Shown here in pieces: positions 8,169-16,045 of a stretch of DNA of 35,895 nucleotides (position 1 is the first letter of the stretch; each line of letters starts with the position of its first letter). The translations under genes were made by a program, and so were the position numbers. This DNA comes from Methanobacteriota archaeon (GTDB lineage: Archaea; Thermoplasmatota; Poseidoniia; Poseidoniales; Poseidoniaceae), in the NCBI GenBank assembly GCA_002727515.1, contig PBXF01000012.1, positions 19,482 through 55,376 on the forward strand, given 5' to 3'. Under the pieces are notes generated by a model. That model was not told the origin of the DNA, searched no databases, and saw only the letters and a program-made list of their open reading frames with translations.

Positions 8169-10620
8169 TATCTTCACCTCCTTTTCTTACACCTGTCTCT
8201 CTTACAAATGATTCAGCAGATTTCGAGGAACGTAGCAATATAGCCAATCCTGATGAGATGAACATTACAACTCCTAGAGAAAGATAAGTCAGCCAGCTAC
8301 CAGCAGGATTTTCTCCTATTGTTGCAATTGTAGACGACCAGCCACCGTATTCGTCTGACCAACCATCGCCGTCAGAATCAACACAGCCTTGGAGGTCTTT
8401 TGTTGAAGTCCCACTAACTTCAGGACAATCGTCGCGCTTTGCACCCATTGGCACATCTCCAAATCCATCCTCATCAGAATCCATCCACTGAAGTCTGTCT
8501 GTTGGGAATGCATCGGCTGTGCCCCATGGCGATGCTGGCCAATTCTGATTTGGGTCTGACCAACCATCACCATCAGAATCTCTACAACCTAATCTGTCAA
8601 AGAAAGAGTTACCGCGCTCGTTTGGACATGCATCTCCTTCATGTCCATCTGGATTATCTCCGAAGTTATCTCCGTCCGAATCACGCCACTGTGTTGGCTC
8701 ATTCGGGAAAGCATCACCAAGGTCAGACCAACCGTCGCCATCAGTATCTTGACAGCCCCACCGGTCACCACCTTCGGTAGGACCTATCGATGTACCTGGA
8801 ATATCAGGGCAAATGTCAGCAGTGGTTCCTACAGGATTGTCGCCTCTACCATCGCCGTCTCTATCATGCCATTGAGTTGAATCTTCTGGCCAAGCATCTC
8901 CAACCCCTCCAGGGCTAGCTAACCAGTGTGTGGTCGGGTCAGACCAACCATCACTATCAAAGTCAGGACAACCCCATCTGTCCATTGTAGATTCGCCTGC
9001 TGTCGCGATGCAACCATCGCCTCTCCATGCTTCTCTCCAAGTATCGCCATCAAAGTACTCTAAATTGTCGCCAAACCCATCTTTGTCGGTATCGTGCCAT
9101 TGACTAAGGTCTGTAGGGAAAGCATCTGCAAAACCATCTGGATGAGCCACCCAAAGGGAATCTGGATTAGAATATCCATCCATATCCGAATCAAGACATC
9201 CTAGGCGATCTGCCCAACTAATCCAGCCGCTTTCGACTTCTTCGATACTACTGTTAGGACAAACATCTGCTTCGAATCCAGTTAAATTATCACCATATCC
9301 GTCACCATCTGTATCTCGATATTGGCTAGGAACTAGAGGGAAATCATCTACCTGTGATGCGCCATATGATTGGTTGTCGCCCCAGCCATCTCCATCAGTG
9401 TCCAACCACTGAGATGGGTTTTCCGGGAAATCGTCTACCTGCAGAGCGCCTTCTGACTGATTGTCACCCCAACCATCTCCATCTTGGTCAGACCATTGAG
9501 TTGGATTTTGAGGAAATGCATCAGCACCTTCTCGTGCTGTCCAGTTGGCATCTGGGTCTGACCAGCCATCCGCATCTGCATCCGGGCATCCGAATCTATC
9601 TTGACTAGAATATCCTCTTTCGACTGGGCATGCGTCTGGCTGACTAGCGTTTGGATACCAAATGCCAATTGTCCAATTTCCTCTGGTGCCATTCCATTCA
9701 CTATTTGCCCAGTTATCCCCGTAACCGTCTTCATCAGTATCATTCCACTGAGTTGGCTCAAATGGGAATGCATCTGCACCATTGTCATTTGGATGAGCAA
9801 GCCAGGGTTGATTGTCATGTGTGTCTAAGCCACCGGGGTCTTCATCTGACCAACCATCACCATCTGAGTCCAAACAACCATACCTGTCAAATTCTGAATA
9901 GCCTCGACTGAATGGACAATAATCTGGTTCGAAACCGTTGATATTATCTCCGTACCCATCATTATCCTCATCTTTCCACTGGGTAACTTCATTTGGGAAT
10001 GCGTCGGCTCCATTAGGCCCAGGCCCCCACCCAGCGTCAGGATCTGACCATCCGTCGCCATCAGAATCAGGGCAGCCCATTCTATCGTTAGTTGATGTCC
10101 CTTGAACCAAATCGCAAGAATCATCAGTGTCGATGAACCCATCTTCATCAGTATCTCTGTTAGCTTGGTTGATTGAAGCGATTAATGTGTAGTCAAATCC
10201 ATCATTACACCATGTATCTTTGCCTTTGATTTTCACGTATACATTACCTGCTGTTGCAAGTGAAGTAGAATGTGAATCAGAGGATTTTGCGTCCGATACG
10301 GTGGTAGTTGCAATCTGATTACCAGAGTTGCCATGTATTGAGAAATCTCCTTCCCAACCATCATTGATACACCATATATTTCCATTATTCATTGATCCAG
10401 AAAAAGAGATTTGAATTATATCTCCTTTGTAACCAGATATCTTCCACCAATCTGTTTGATCAGTAGGTGAACAGCCATCATCTGAACAAACATAACCGGG
10501 TGAGGAAACACCATTTGTCAACGGTGCTGCTGATGATATGTCATCATCCGCTTCCACAGTGGGAACGAAGGAAATTAACGTAATCGCGAGGAACATCGCT
10601 AATATTCTAGCCCCTCGCAT
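8161..10620 (-). CDS. Secreted PPC-domain / thrombospondin type-3 repeat protein with C-terminal membrane anchor
   Basis: The 819-residue product has a signal peptide ending near VEA (residue 24), then a domain of about 120 residues resembling the bacterial pre-peptidase C-terminal (PPC) beta-sandwich (DWWKISGYKGDIIQISFSG ... AGNVYVKI). It then has about eighteen DxDxDGxxD calcium loops up to residue about 760, and a single transmembrane helix (about 772-795) with a charged tail of about 25 residues. The repeat unit alternates DAFPxxPTQWxDxDGDGxGDN with CPxxxGxSxxDRxGCxDxDxDGWSD. In known families such loops bind calcium and stiffen the chain. It lies 44 bases after the GT4 gene and runs by an 8-base overlap into the Ig-like gene, so a shared transcript is likely. 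It is a partial paralogue of the giant protein at the left edge. Confidence 0.88.
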   Translation of the reverse strand: MRGARILAMFLAITLISFVPTVEADDDISSAAPLTNGVSSPGYVCSDDGCSPTDQTDWWKISGYKGDIIQISFSGSMNNGNIWCINDGWEGDFSIHGNSGNQIATTTVSDAKSSDSHSTSLATAGNVYVKIKGKDTWCNDGFDYTLIASINQANRDTDEDGFIDTDDSCDLVQGTSTNDRMGCPDSDGDGWSDPDAGWGPGPNGADAFPNEVTQWKDEDNDGYGDNINGFEPDYCPFSRGYSEFDRYGCLDSDGDGWSDEDPGGLDTHDNQPWLAHPNDNGADAFPFEPTQWNDTDEDGYGDNWANSEWNGTRGNWTIGIWYPNASQPDACPVERGYSSQDRFGCPDADADGWSDPDANWTAREGADAFPQNPTQWSDQDGDGWGDNQSEGALQVDDFPENPSQWLDTDGDGWGDNQSYGASQVDDFPLVPSQYRDTDGDGYGDNLTGFEADVCPNSSIEEVESGWISWADRLGCLDSDMDGYSNPDSLWVAHPDGFADAFPTDLSQWHDTDKDGFGDNLEYFDGDTWREAWRGDGCIATAGESTMDRWGCPDFDSDGWSDPTTHWLASPGGVGDAWPEDSTQWHDRDGDGRGDNPVGTTADICPDIPGTSIGPTEGGDRWGCQDTDGDGWSDLGDAFPNEPTQWRDSDGDNFGDNPDGHEGDACPNERGNSFFDRLGCRDSDGDGWSDPNQNWPASPWGTADAFPTDRLQWMDSDEDGFGDVPMGAKRDDCPEVSGTSTKDLQGCVDSDGDGWSDEYGGWSSTIATIGENPAGSWLTYLSLGVVMFISSGLAILLRSSKSAESFVRETGVRKGGEDNA
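8177..8181 (-). promoter_or_regulatory. Strong ribosome binding site GGAGG deciding the start at 8168
   Basis: GGAGG on the minus strand lies eight bases before ATG 8168, inside the end of the upstream gene. The alternative GTG start at 8175-8177 would overlap this site, so the ATG is preferred. Confidence 0.7.
8337..10160 (-). repeat. Thrombospondin type-3-like repeat block with near-identical DNA copies
   Basis: Eighteen DxDxDGxxD units are encoded here. At the DNA level, near-identical 25-27-base stretches coding for DSDGDGWSDP/DE recur at 8353, 8554, 9845 and 10043. These are coding repeats and a likely substrate for recombination or slippage. Confidence 0.85.
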
Positions 10621-10664
10621 GTACAGGCATAACGGGAATCAGTTTTGAAAACAACGATTCAAAG

Positions 10665-11936
10665 TTACTTGTTATTTTTTGTTATTGCACGTTTGAAGAT
10701 AGTTTCATAGTCTGATGCATTGTGTTCGTAAGTATATTTTGACAATACTCTTTCTCTGCCCAGAAGTGCTTTGTTTTGGGTCTCCTCAGATGATAACATT
10801 TCATTTACACAACGCGCCAAATCGTCTGGATTTCCCCGCTCAAATAGTCCGCCTACGGACAAGTCAACCATTTCTGTTAACGGTTCCTGATTTACAGTAG
10901 CAACCGGTGTTCCACTGGCCAACGATTCGAGAGGAATTAGCCCTTGTCCTTCGTAATAAGAAGGGTAAACAACCAAATCAGCAGAACGGAAATGTTGTGA
11001 CAATTCATCAAATGTCAGGCTACTTTGAATGTGAACAGAGTCAGATACTCCTAATTTCTTGGCCGTTTTTTGCATACTCTTTTTCATGTGACCTCTTCCA
11101 ACGATTACCAATTTCGCCTTTGGGTTATTCTCAAGAATTTTGGGGAAGGCTCTTAGTAATGTCATGTATCCTTTTCGTGCTACTAATCTTCCAACTGCAA
11201 GTATCATTGGAGTTGATGTTTCGTTAGAATAACTTAGAGCAGCTTCATCATCGCATCCATATTCAGTTCTGATTTTTTCATGCAGCAATTGCTCTGCTTC
11301 GTCATCGATGTTTGGTGGTCTGAACACTTTGTGGTCACAACCCCAAAGTACAACTTCACAATCAAAATCTTCGCTAGGATTGTACCACCTTTTGAATTCC
11401 TTGAGCGTTGATTGTGAGTTTGCCACGCATATTGATGATTCTAGAACTCCCGCTCTTTCATATTTTGAATAATAACCTGCTGTAGTTAGTATCGCCAGGT
11501 CGTTGGGATTTTTCCAAGTGGCAGATTCCTTAGCAGCAGCAGCTCTTTTCACACCTTCCTTCTCACCAATCCAAGAACCATGCAGACAAGATACGACTGG
11601 GGCGATATTTTGTTCCAGCCACCTGAATTCTTTTCTCTTCCACGAGACTAGCGGCAGATGAGCGTTTATGACATCGATTTTCTTTCTTGAATCTAATTTC
11701 TTAATCGCTTTTAGTGCCTGTTTGCCGTATGATCTAGTGAAAGCCATAGGTAACTTTGCCCATGGAACCTCAATCACTTCGACTCCTTCTTGAGTAGGCA
11801 CTTTTCCTTTGTGTGAACGAGTGATTATGGATATTTCATGACCAAGTTCAACAAGGTGGCTTGCTAAATGGAAAACCACTGAACCAATACCACCCCATCT
11901 AGGGGGATATTCACCGGAAACAATGGCAATATGCAT
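10665..11936 (-). CDS. GT4-family glycosyltransferase
   Basis: Retaining glycosyltransferase of the GT-B fold, probably adding a sugar from a nucleotide-sugar donor to a surface glycan or glycoprotein precursor. With the ATG at 11936 the protein is 423 residues, beginning MHIAIVSGEYPPRWGGIG, the typical glycine-rich N-terminal loop of GT4 enzymes. The C-terminal donor domain shows AVGRLVARKGYMTLLRAF, VIVGRGH and the EX7E motif (EGQGLIPLE), followed by SGTPVAT and EMV. A longer frame to 11969 would add eleven residues ahead of this typical start and is not preferred. It diverges from the GT2 gene across an 84-bp gap and is followed by the calcium-repeat operon. Sugar and acceptor cannot be read from sequence. 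Confidence 0.9.
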   Translation of the reverse strand: MHIAIVSGEYPPRWGGIGSVVFHLASHLVELGHEISIITRSHKGKVPTQEGVEVIEVPWAKLPMAFTRSYGKQALKAIKKLDSRKKIDVINAHLPLVSWKRKEFRWLEQNIAPVVSCLHGSWIGEKEGVKRAAAAKESATWKNPNDLAILTTAGYYSKYERAGVLESSICVANSQSTLKEFKRWYNPSEDFDCEVVLWGCDHKVFRPPNIDDEAEQLLHEKIRTEYGCDDEAALSYSNETSTPMILAVGRLVARKGYMTLLRAFPKILENNPKAKLVIVGRGHMKKSMQKTAKKLGVSDSVHIQSSLTFDELSQHFRSADLVVYPSYYEGQGLIPLESLASGTPVATVNQEPLTEMVDLSVGGLFERGNPDDLARCVNEMLSSEETQNKALLGRERVLSKYTYEHNASDYETIFKRAITKNNK

Positions 11937-12020
11937 ACCCAACGAAAGCAGCGACAACGACGCTTTCATAATAATTCAATGGATAGGTGGCTTCAAAACG
12001 AAAGTTTCAGTCGAATGTAT

Positions 12021-12794
12021 ATGGCGGACAAGTTACCGGTATCGGTTACGATTATCCTTCCTACTAGAAATGAGGAGGAAGCACTCGGTCCAACAGTCGA
12101 TGCAATACCAAGAGATTGGTGTGATGAACTAGAAATTATGATTGTAGATGGTAATTCTACAGACCGTACTAGAGAAATCGCATTGGAAAAGGGAGTAAGA
12201 GTACATCTTGAACCAAGAAAGGGCTATGGCAGAGCATACAGAACAGGCTTCGTCGTTGCTAAAGGAGACATTATTGTAACAATGGATGCAGATTGCACCT
12301 ACCCTGCTGAAGTTGTTCCAGACCTTGTCAGAAGATTGATTGATGAAGATTTAGATTTCATTACTTGTGATAGATTGACTCTAGCGGAAGAAGGTTCGAT
12401 GTCTGGGCTACATGGCTTTGGAAATTGGATGCTATCTTTCAATGCAAGACTTGCATTTGGATACGGAATCAAAGACTCGCAATCGGGAATGTGGGTTTTC
12501 AGAAAATCTATTTTTGAAAATGAAAAGATGCGTCCTACAAACGATGGCATGCCTCTTTCCGAGGAAATGAAAATCCTAGCGAGAAAGGTTTTGGGCAAGA
12601 AAAAGGCTATCGAAATATCCGTACCTTACAGGCCAAGAGTAGGCGAAGCAGAAATTCATACTTGGGGAGATGGATGGAAGAATTTGAAATTCATCTGGGC
12701 AAAGAGATTTGGTTTGAATAGAACCCGAACTGAATGGGGTCCTCTTCCAGATAATCCTGATTCAATTAATGGAAATGTTCCAGAACAATCCTAG
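12021..12794 (+). CDS. GT2-family glycosyltransferase, dolichol-phosphate mannose synthase-like
   Basis: Product of about 257 residues with the GT-A signatures of polyprenyl-phosphate sugar synthases: SVTIILPTRNEEEAL near the N-terminus, VDGNSTDRT, RKGYGRAYRTGF and the metal-binding DADCTYP near residues 88-94. It ends with the conserved PYRPR.GEAE...DGWK pattern. Such enzymes charge a lipid carrier (dolichol phosphate in archaea) with one sugar for protein glycosylation. No membrane helices follow the catalytic domain, so this is the soluble or peripheral type. The start is taken at ATG 12021 because the frame further upstream runs into the divergent GT4 start and has no family match. ATG 12015 is equally possible. 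The last four bases overlap the opposing gene. Confidence 0.88.
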   Translation: MADKLPVSVTIILPTRNEEEALGPTVDAIPRDWCDELEIMIVDGNSTDRTREIALEKGVRVHLEPRKGYGRAYRTGFVVAKGDIIVTMDADCTYPAEVVPDLVRRLIDEDLDFITCDRLTLAEEGSMSGLHGFGNWMLSFNARLAFGYGIKDSQSGMWVFRKSIFENEKMRPTNDGMPLSEEMKILARKVLGKKKAIEISVPYRPRVGEAEIHTWGDGWKNLKFIWAKRFGLNRTRTEWGPLPDNPDSINGNVPEQS

Positions 12795-13639
12795 AATTCC
12801 ATTTTCACTGGTTTGTCTATCTTCACCCTGTCTCTAAATGAGATGCCAAACGGTACTGCAAAGAAAAGTACGGCGCACGCCCAAAGGTATTCAGTAACGA
12901 ACGCACTATATTCAATTCCTGCGATTCCGTCAATTTTGTAATATGAGCGGTGATCTTCTGAGGGTTCATTTTCGATTACATCATCCAATTGAGATGTGTT
13001 TACTAAACCTAAATCATATCCATCTGTTGTGAATATGTAGTTCAATTCCAAATTATCACTGATCGAAATTTCTGGGGAACCCTCAAATGATTGATGGACT
13101 GAAGATTCTCCCTCATTTCTATCCATCTGCATTCCAGAGGTATAATCAAAGTCACCAAAGTAGCCAATAGGAGCCAATATAATTAGAGTAAATAGTATGT
13201 AAAATGCCATTGATGTATTGAGAATTCCGAATAAATAACGATAGTTAATCCCATAGTAACAGAGAATTACCATCAAAGACGTCATTGCAATGGCAATTTT
13301 TACAAGAATTGGGAGTGTTTCTTGAATTTCAGATAATGGGGTTACCTCAAAATCTGACTCTTCCATTACTTCATCACTTGGAATTGTTGTGTCATTACGG
13401 ATATTTTGCCAATTTCTGTAGGATAGAAATCCATCGATTCTAATACTTCCATCTGCACTATCTTTGTCAACATCTAAATTCACCTCAATAGAAGTATTTG
13501 TTGGAATTCCTTCAACATAATCCAAACTAACTTTTCCCGAGTACCAGTTCTGTGTTTCAACAGCATTCAACAATAGTACCAAACATACTAGCTGTACGAT
13601 ATGAAGAACCATCTTTGGATAGTTCTTCTTTTCCGCCAT
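12791..13639 (-). CDS. Unknown four-helix membrane protein with extracytoplasmic loops
   Basis: Not recognised. The 282-residue product has hydrophobic segments at about 10-26, 108-131, 134-160 and 250-270. Two polar stretches (about 28-107 and 161-249), acidic and with several Asn-X-Ser/Thr sequons, lie between helices. The first and third loops are therefore likely outside the cell. It lies 37 bases downstream of the acidic surface protein gene on the same strand and probably shares its transcript, so it could be a membrane partner of that protein. Its 3' end overlaps the GT2 gene by four bases tail to tail. Confidence 0.7.
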   Translation of the reverse strand: MAEKKNYPKMVLHIVQLVCLVLLLNAVETQNWYSGKVSLDYVEGIPTNTSIEVNLDVDKDSADGSIRIDGFLSYRNWQNIRNDTTIPSDEVMEESDFEVTPLSEIQETLPILVKIAIAMTSLMVILCYYGINYRYLFGILNTSMAFYILFTLIILAPIGYFGDFDYTSGMQMDRNEGESSVHQSFEGSPEISISDNLELNYIFTTDGYDLGLVNTSQLDDVIENEPSEDHRSYYKIDGIAGIEYSAFVTEYLWACAVLFFAVPFGISFRDRVKIDKPVKMEF

Positions 13640-13676
13640 GCTAATATTACTCTAATCCTAACTATCAAGTCTTGGT

Positions 13677-16004
13677 TCACTCTTGTTCTCTAGAGCGTAG
13701 ACTTGCTACTAATCCAGCGATTGCAATCACCATAACTGTGAAAGTTGGTGAAACGAATGGCAGTAGTCCATCTCCGGCCTCTGTTTCATTCGCTGTTCCT
13801 TCGCTTTGATCACCAGATTCGTCAAACGCATCGCCAACTGCCTCTTCCAAGTCAGAAACGTCGTGTTGAGTTAGGTCTACCAGGTCTTCAATTGATGTTT
13901 GTTGGTCTATTACAGTCTCTTGCTCAATAGCGGATTGACCTGAGAAATATTCGAAAGACATCAAAACTGGAGCCTCAGGATACATATCAGATTCTGGGCC
14001 AACCATTGTGTACCATTCTTCTACATCTTCATCGTATACAAGCATCTGGAAACCGACTGCTCTGTTTGTTGATGTGTCCCAAAGAACTCTCATGTCGGCG
14101 TCATGATATTGAACATCTGCTTCATAATTTGAAAGCCTGTTCTCTAAGTTTGAAGCGAAACTTTCCATTGCATTCTCCAAAGTAGATTCTGAGAATCCTT
14201 CTGCGATACTTATCAGTAAGTCACTTGGCTCCATTTCCTTAGCTACATTTACACAAACTTCAGCAGAGTCCATTTCGGTATTTGTATCGGAGTTGGAAAG
14301 GGTTGCAGTGATACATTGTACACCATAAGCGTCTGCTGACATGTATACATTATCCCAGTAATAGTCTCTGTTATTGATAGACATCGAATGGACATCGACC
14401 AAAGTGCCTCCTTCATCATACATAACTAAATCAATTTCATAATTTGTATTCTCATCTAGACCCCATGCTTCTACATTAACATCAATTTCATCCATGCTGT
14501 ATGCATCTGCTGATATATACATTTGATTCGAATTTTCACTGTCATAGGTTTCGGAACCCATAGAATCTGTAATCTCATCTGTGCTGTCTTCAACCAAGTC
14601 AAGTAGAGTCGGTGCATCTTCAGTACCGATGAACGCATTTGCTACTAGATTACCAACATGGCAAGTCATTCCAAATGGCATTGGAGAACCGTAGCCACTC
14701 AATACTGCCATAGATCCGCTGTCTGTTGTAATTGTCTGAGTTTCATCGAACAGTTCCATCCACATCTCGCACTGATACTCTTCGTCGAAATTTCCTGAAT
14801 CTGTTACTGTGTCAGTTACTGAAACATCCCAGTCGCCAGCAGGTAAACCAAGTTCTTCAACAGGGAGTCCTGTTAATTCGAATTCGAATGTTGTTGCTGT
14901 GCTGAAACTGCCTGTGTGAGATTCTACATCGTCGTGAACTTCACCATCGTATTCGTCATCATGAGAGTGGTTGTCTTCATCTTGAGCTGGTGAGGTGCCA
15001 TCTTCGAAGTGTGTGTTTGAAAGTGCAAATTCCCAATCTGAGTTTTGACCAAAATCATCTGTGCAATAATATATTTCATCATATGCTTTGTATTCACAGT
15101 AGAACCACCAATCATCAAACCCATCTGAGCCATCGTCATTGTATGTGCAGTAGTATCTGTTGTCTCCGTTGAAATCATCGCCTTCCCATTCACAATAATT
15201 GTATTCCATCCACCAAGCTTCATTATCATAGTAATCATCATCTTCGTCATCATCGATATCTCCAACTTCCCAAGTGATTTCTTCTCCGCCACCCAAGTTT
15301 GCGAGTGCATTATGGATATTGCTTGGTTCGGTGTAAACAACTTCACTTTGTGAGGTCTTTATTTCGTAACCAACGGAAATCGATGCTCCGATGTCTAATG
15401 GCATTACATCGTCTCCATCATTTGCTTCAAGACTACCTACTAGCCCCAATTCATTTTCATCGAACACATTCATTGTAAGTTCCAAATCGTGTCCGTGAAC
15501 CATGTTTGCTCCATCTCTGAATTCAACATACATAGCGTCCAAATTAAGCATAGTCTCTGATGATGCAGACATTGTTAATTCCCATCCAGCATATGAGTCT
15601 CCCCAATCTGTGATGACCGCCATATCTTGGACTGAACCATGTCTAACGGTAAGTTCTGTCACGTGTCTTGTAACTTCAACCGTAGTTCCATCAACTGCAC
15701 TAAACATTGTAGTTCCATCTTCATATTGGTCTACAACCATCGAAGATGTACCAGTTAATTCTTCTAAGATTACTAGACCAATACCTGCATCTTCTGCAGA
15801 GTTCATGATATCTAGTAAAATATCATCCAAAGGGAGTCCTGTCATGGACTCCATGTCGTCGTTTAGATTTGTCCAATCATACTCCATACCAAACGCATAA
15901 TGCTCTACTGATGCATCTTGTGCAGCCACTCCCTGAGGAATAAATGATACACACAAGATTGCAGTCAAAAATATTACGCCTAGGCTGTTCTTACCTCTTG
16001 CCAT
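13677..16004 (-). CDS. Large acidic surface protein with sorting-like C-terminus
   Basis: About 775 residues from the ATG at 16004. A TTG six codons upstream is possible, but MARGKNS...VIFLTAILCVSFIPQGVAAQ is a normal signal peptide. The ectodomain is rich in Asp, Glu, Ser and Thr. Residues about 248-326 form a striking Tyr/Asp/Trp/Cys-rich segment (see findings). The C-terminus reads LPFVSPTFTVMVIAIAGLVASLRSREQE: a Pro-containing motif, a single hydrophobic helix and a short basic end, the three-part layout of archaeal PGF-CTERM-type sorting signals, though the motif itself differs. Not assigned to a known family. It sits between the beta-helix gene (41 bases upstream) and a small membrane protein gene (37 bases downstream), probably one operon. 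Confidence 0.82.
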   Translation of the reverse strand: MARGKNSLGVIFLTAILCVSFIPQGVAAQDASVEHYAFGMEYDWTNLNDDMESMTGLPLDDILLDIMNSAEDAGIGLVILEELTGTSSMVVDQYEDGTTMFSAVDGTTVEVTRHVTELTVRHGSVQDMAVITDWGDSYAGWELTMSASSETMLNLDAMYVEFRDGANMVHGHDLELTMNVFDENELGLVGSLEANDGDDVMPLDIGASISVGYEIKTSQSEVVYTEPSNIHNALANLGGGEEITWEVGDIDDDEDDDYYDNEAWWMEYNYCEWEGDDFNGDNRYYCTYNDDGSDGFDDWWFYCEYKAYDEIYYCTDDFGQNSDWEFALSNTHFEDGTSPAQDEDNHSHDDEYDGEVHDDVESHTGSFSTATTFEFELTGLPVEELGLPAGDWDVSVTDTVTDSGNFDEEYQCEMWMELFDETQTITTDSGSMAVLSGYGSPMPFGMTCHVGNLVANAFIGTEDAPTLLDLVEDSTDEITDSMGSETYDSENSNQMYISADAYSMDEIDVNVEAWGLDENTNYEIDLVMYDEGGTLVDVHSMSINNRDYYWDNVYMSADAYGVQCITATLSNSDTNTEMDSAEVCVNVAKEMEPSDLLISIAEGFSESTLENAMESFASNLENRLSNYEADVQYHDADMRVLWDTSTNRAVGFQMLVYDEDVEEWYTMVGPESDMYPEAPVLMSFEYFSGQSAIEQETVIDQQTSIEDLVDLTQHDVSDLEEAVGDAFDESGDQSEGTANETEAGDGLLPFVSPTFTVMVIAIAGLVASLRSREQE

Positions 16005-16045
16005 GACCAAACTCACAACCAACTAACAAATAAAGGTAGTGAAAA

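Noticed and set aside
8169..8177. GTG start of the Ig-like protein
   Set aside because: The GTG overlaps the GGAGG site that best serves ATG 8168.
8337..10160. Periodic repeats that could be taken for a CRISPR array
   Set aside because: The periods vary, the copies are imperfect and the whole stretch is one open reading frame with a codon-wise repeating calcium motif.
16005..16022. TTG start of the acidic surface protein
   Set aside because: The ATG at 16004 gives a normal signal peptide start (MARGKNS); the six extra residues add nothing recognisable.
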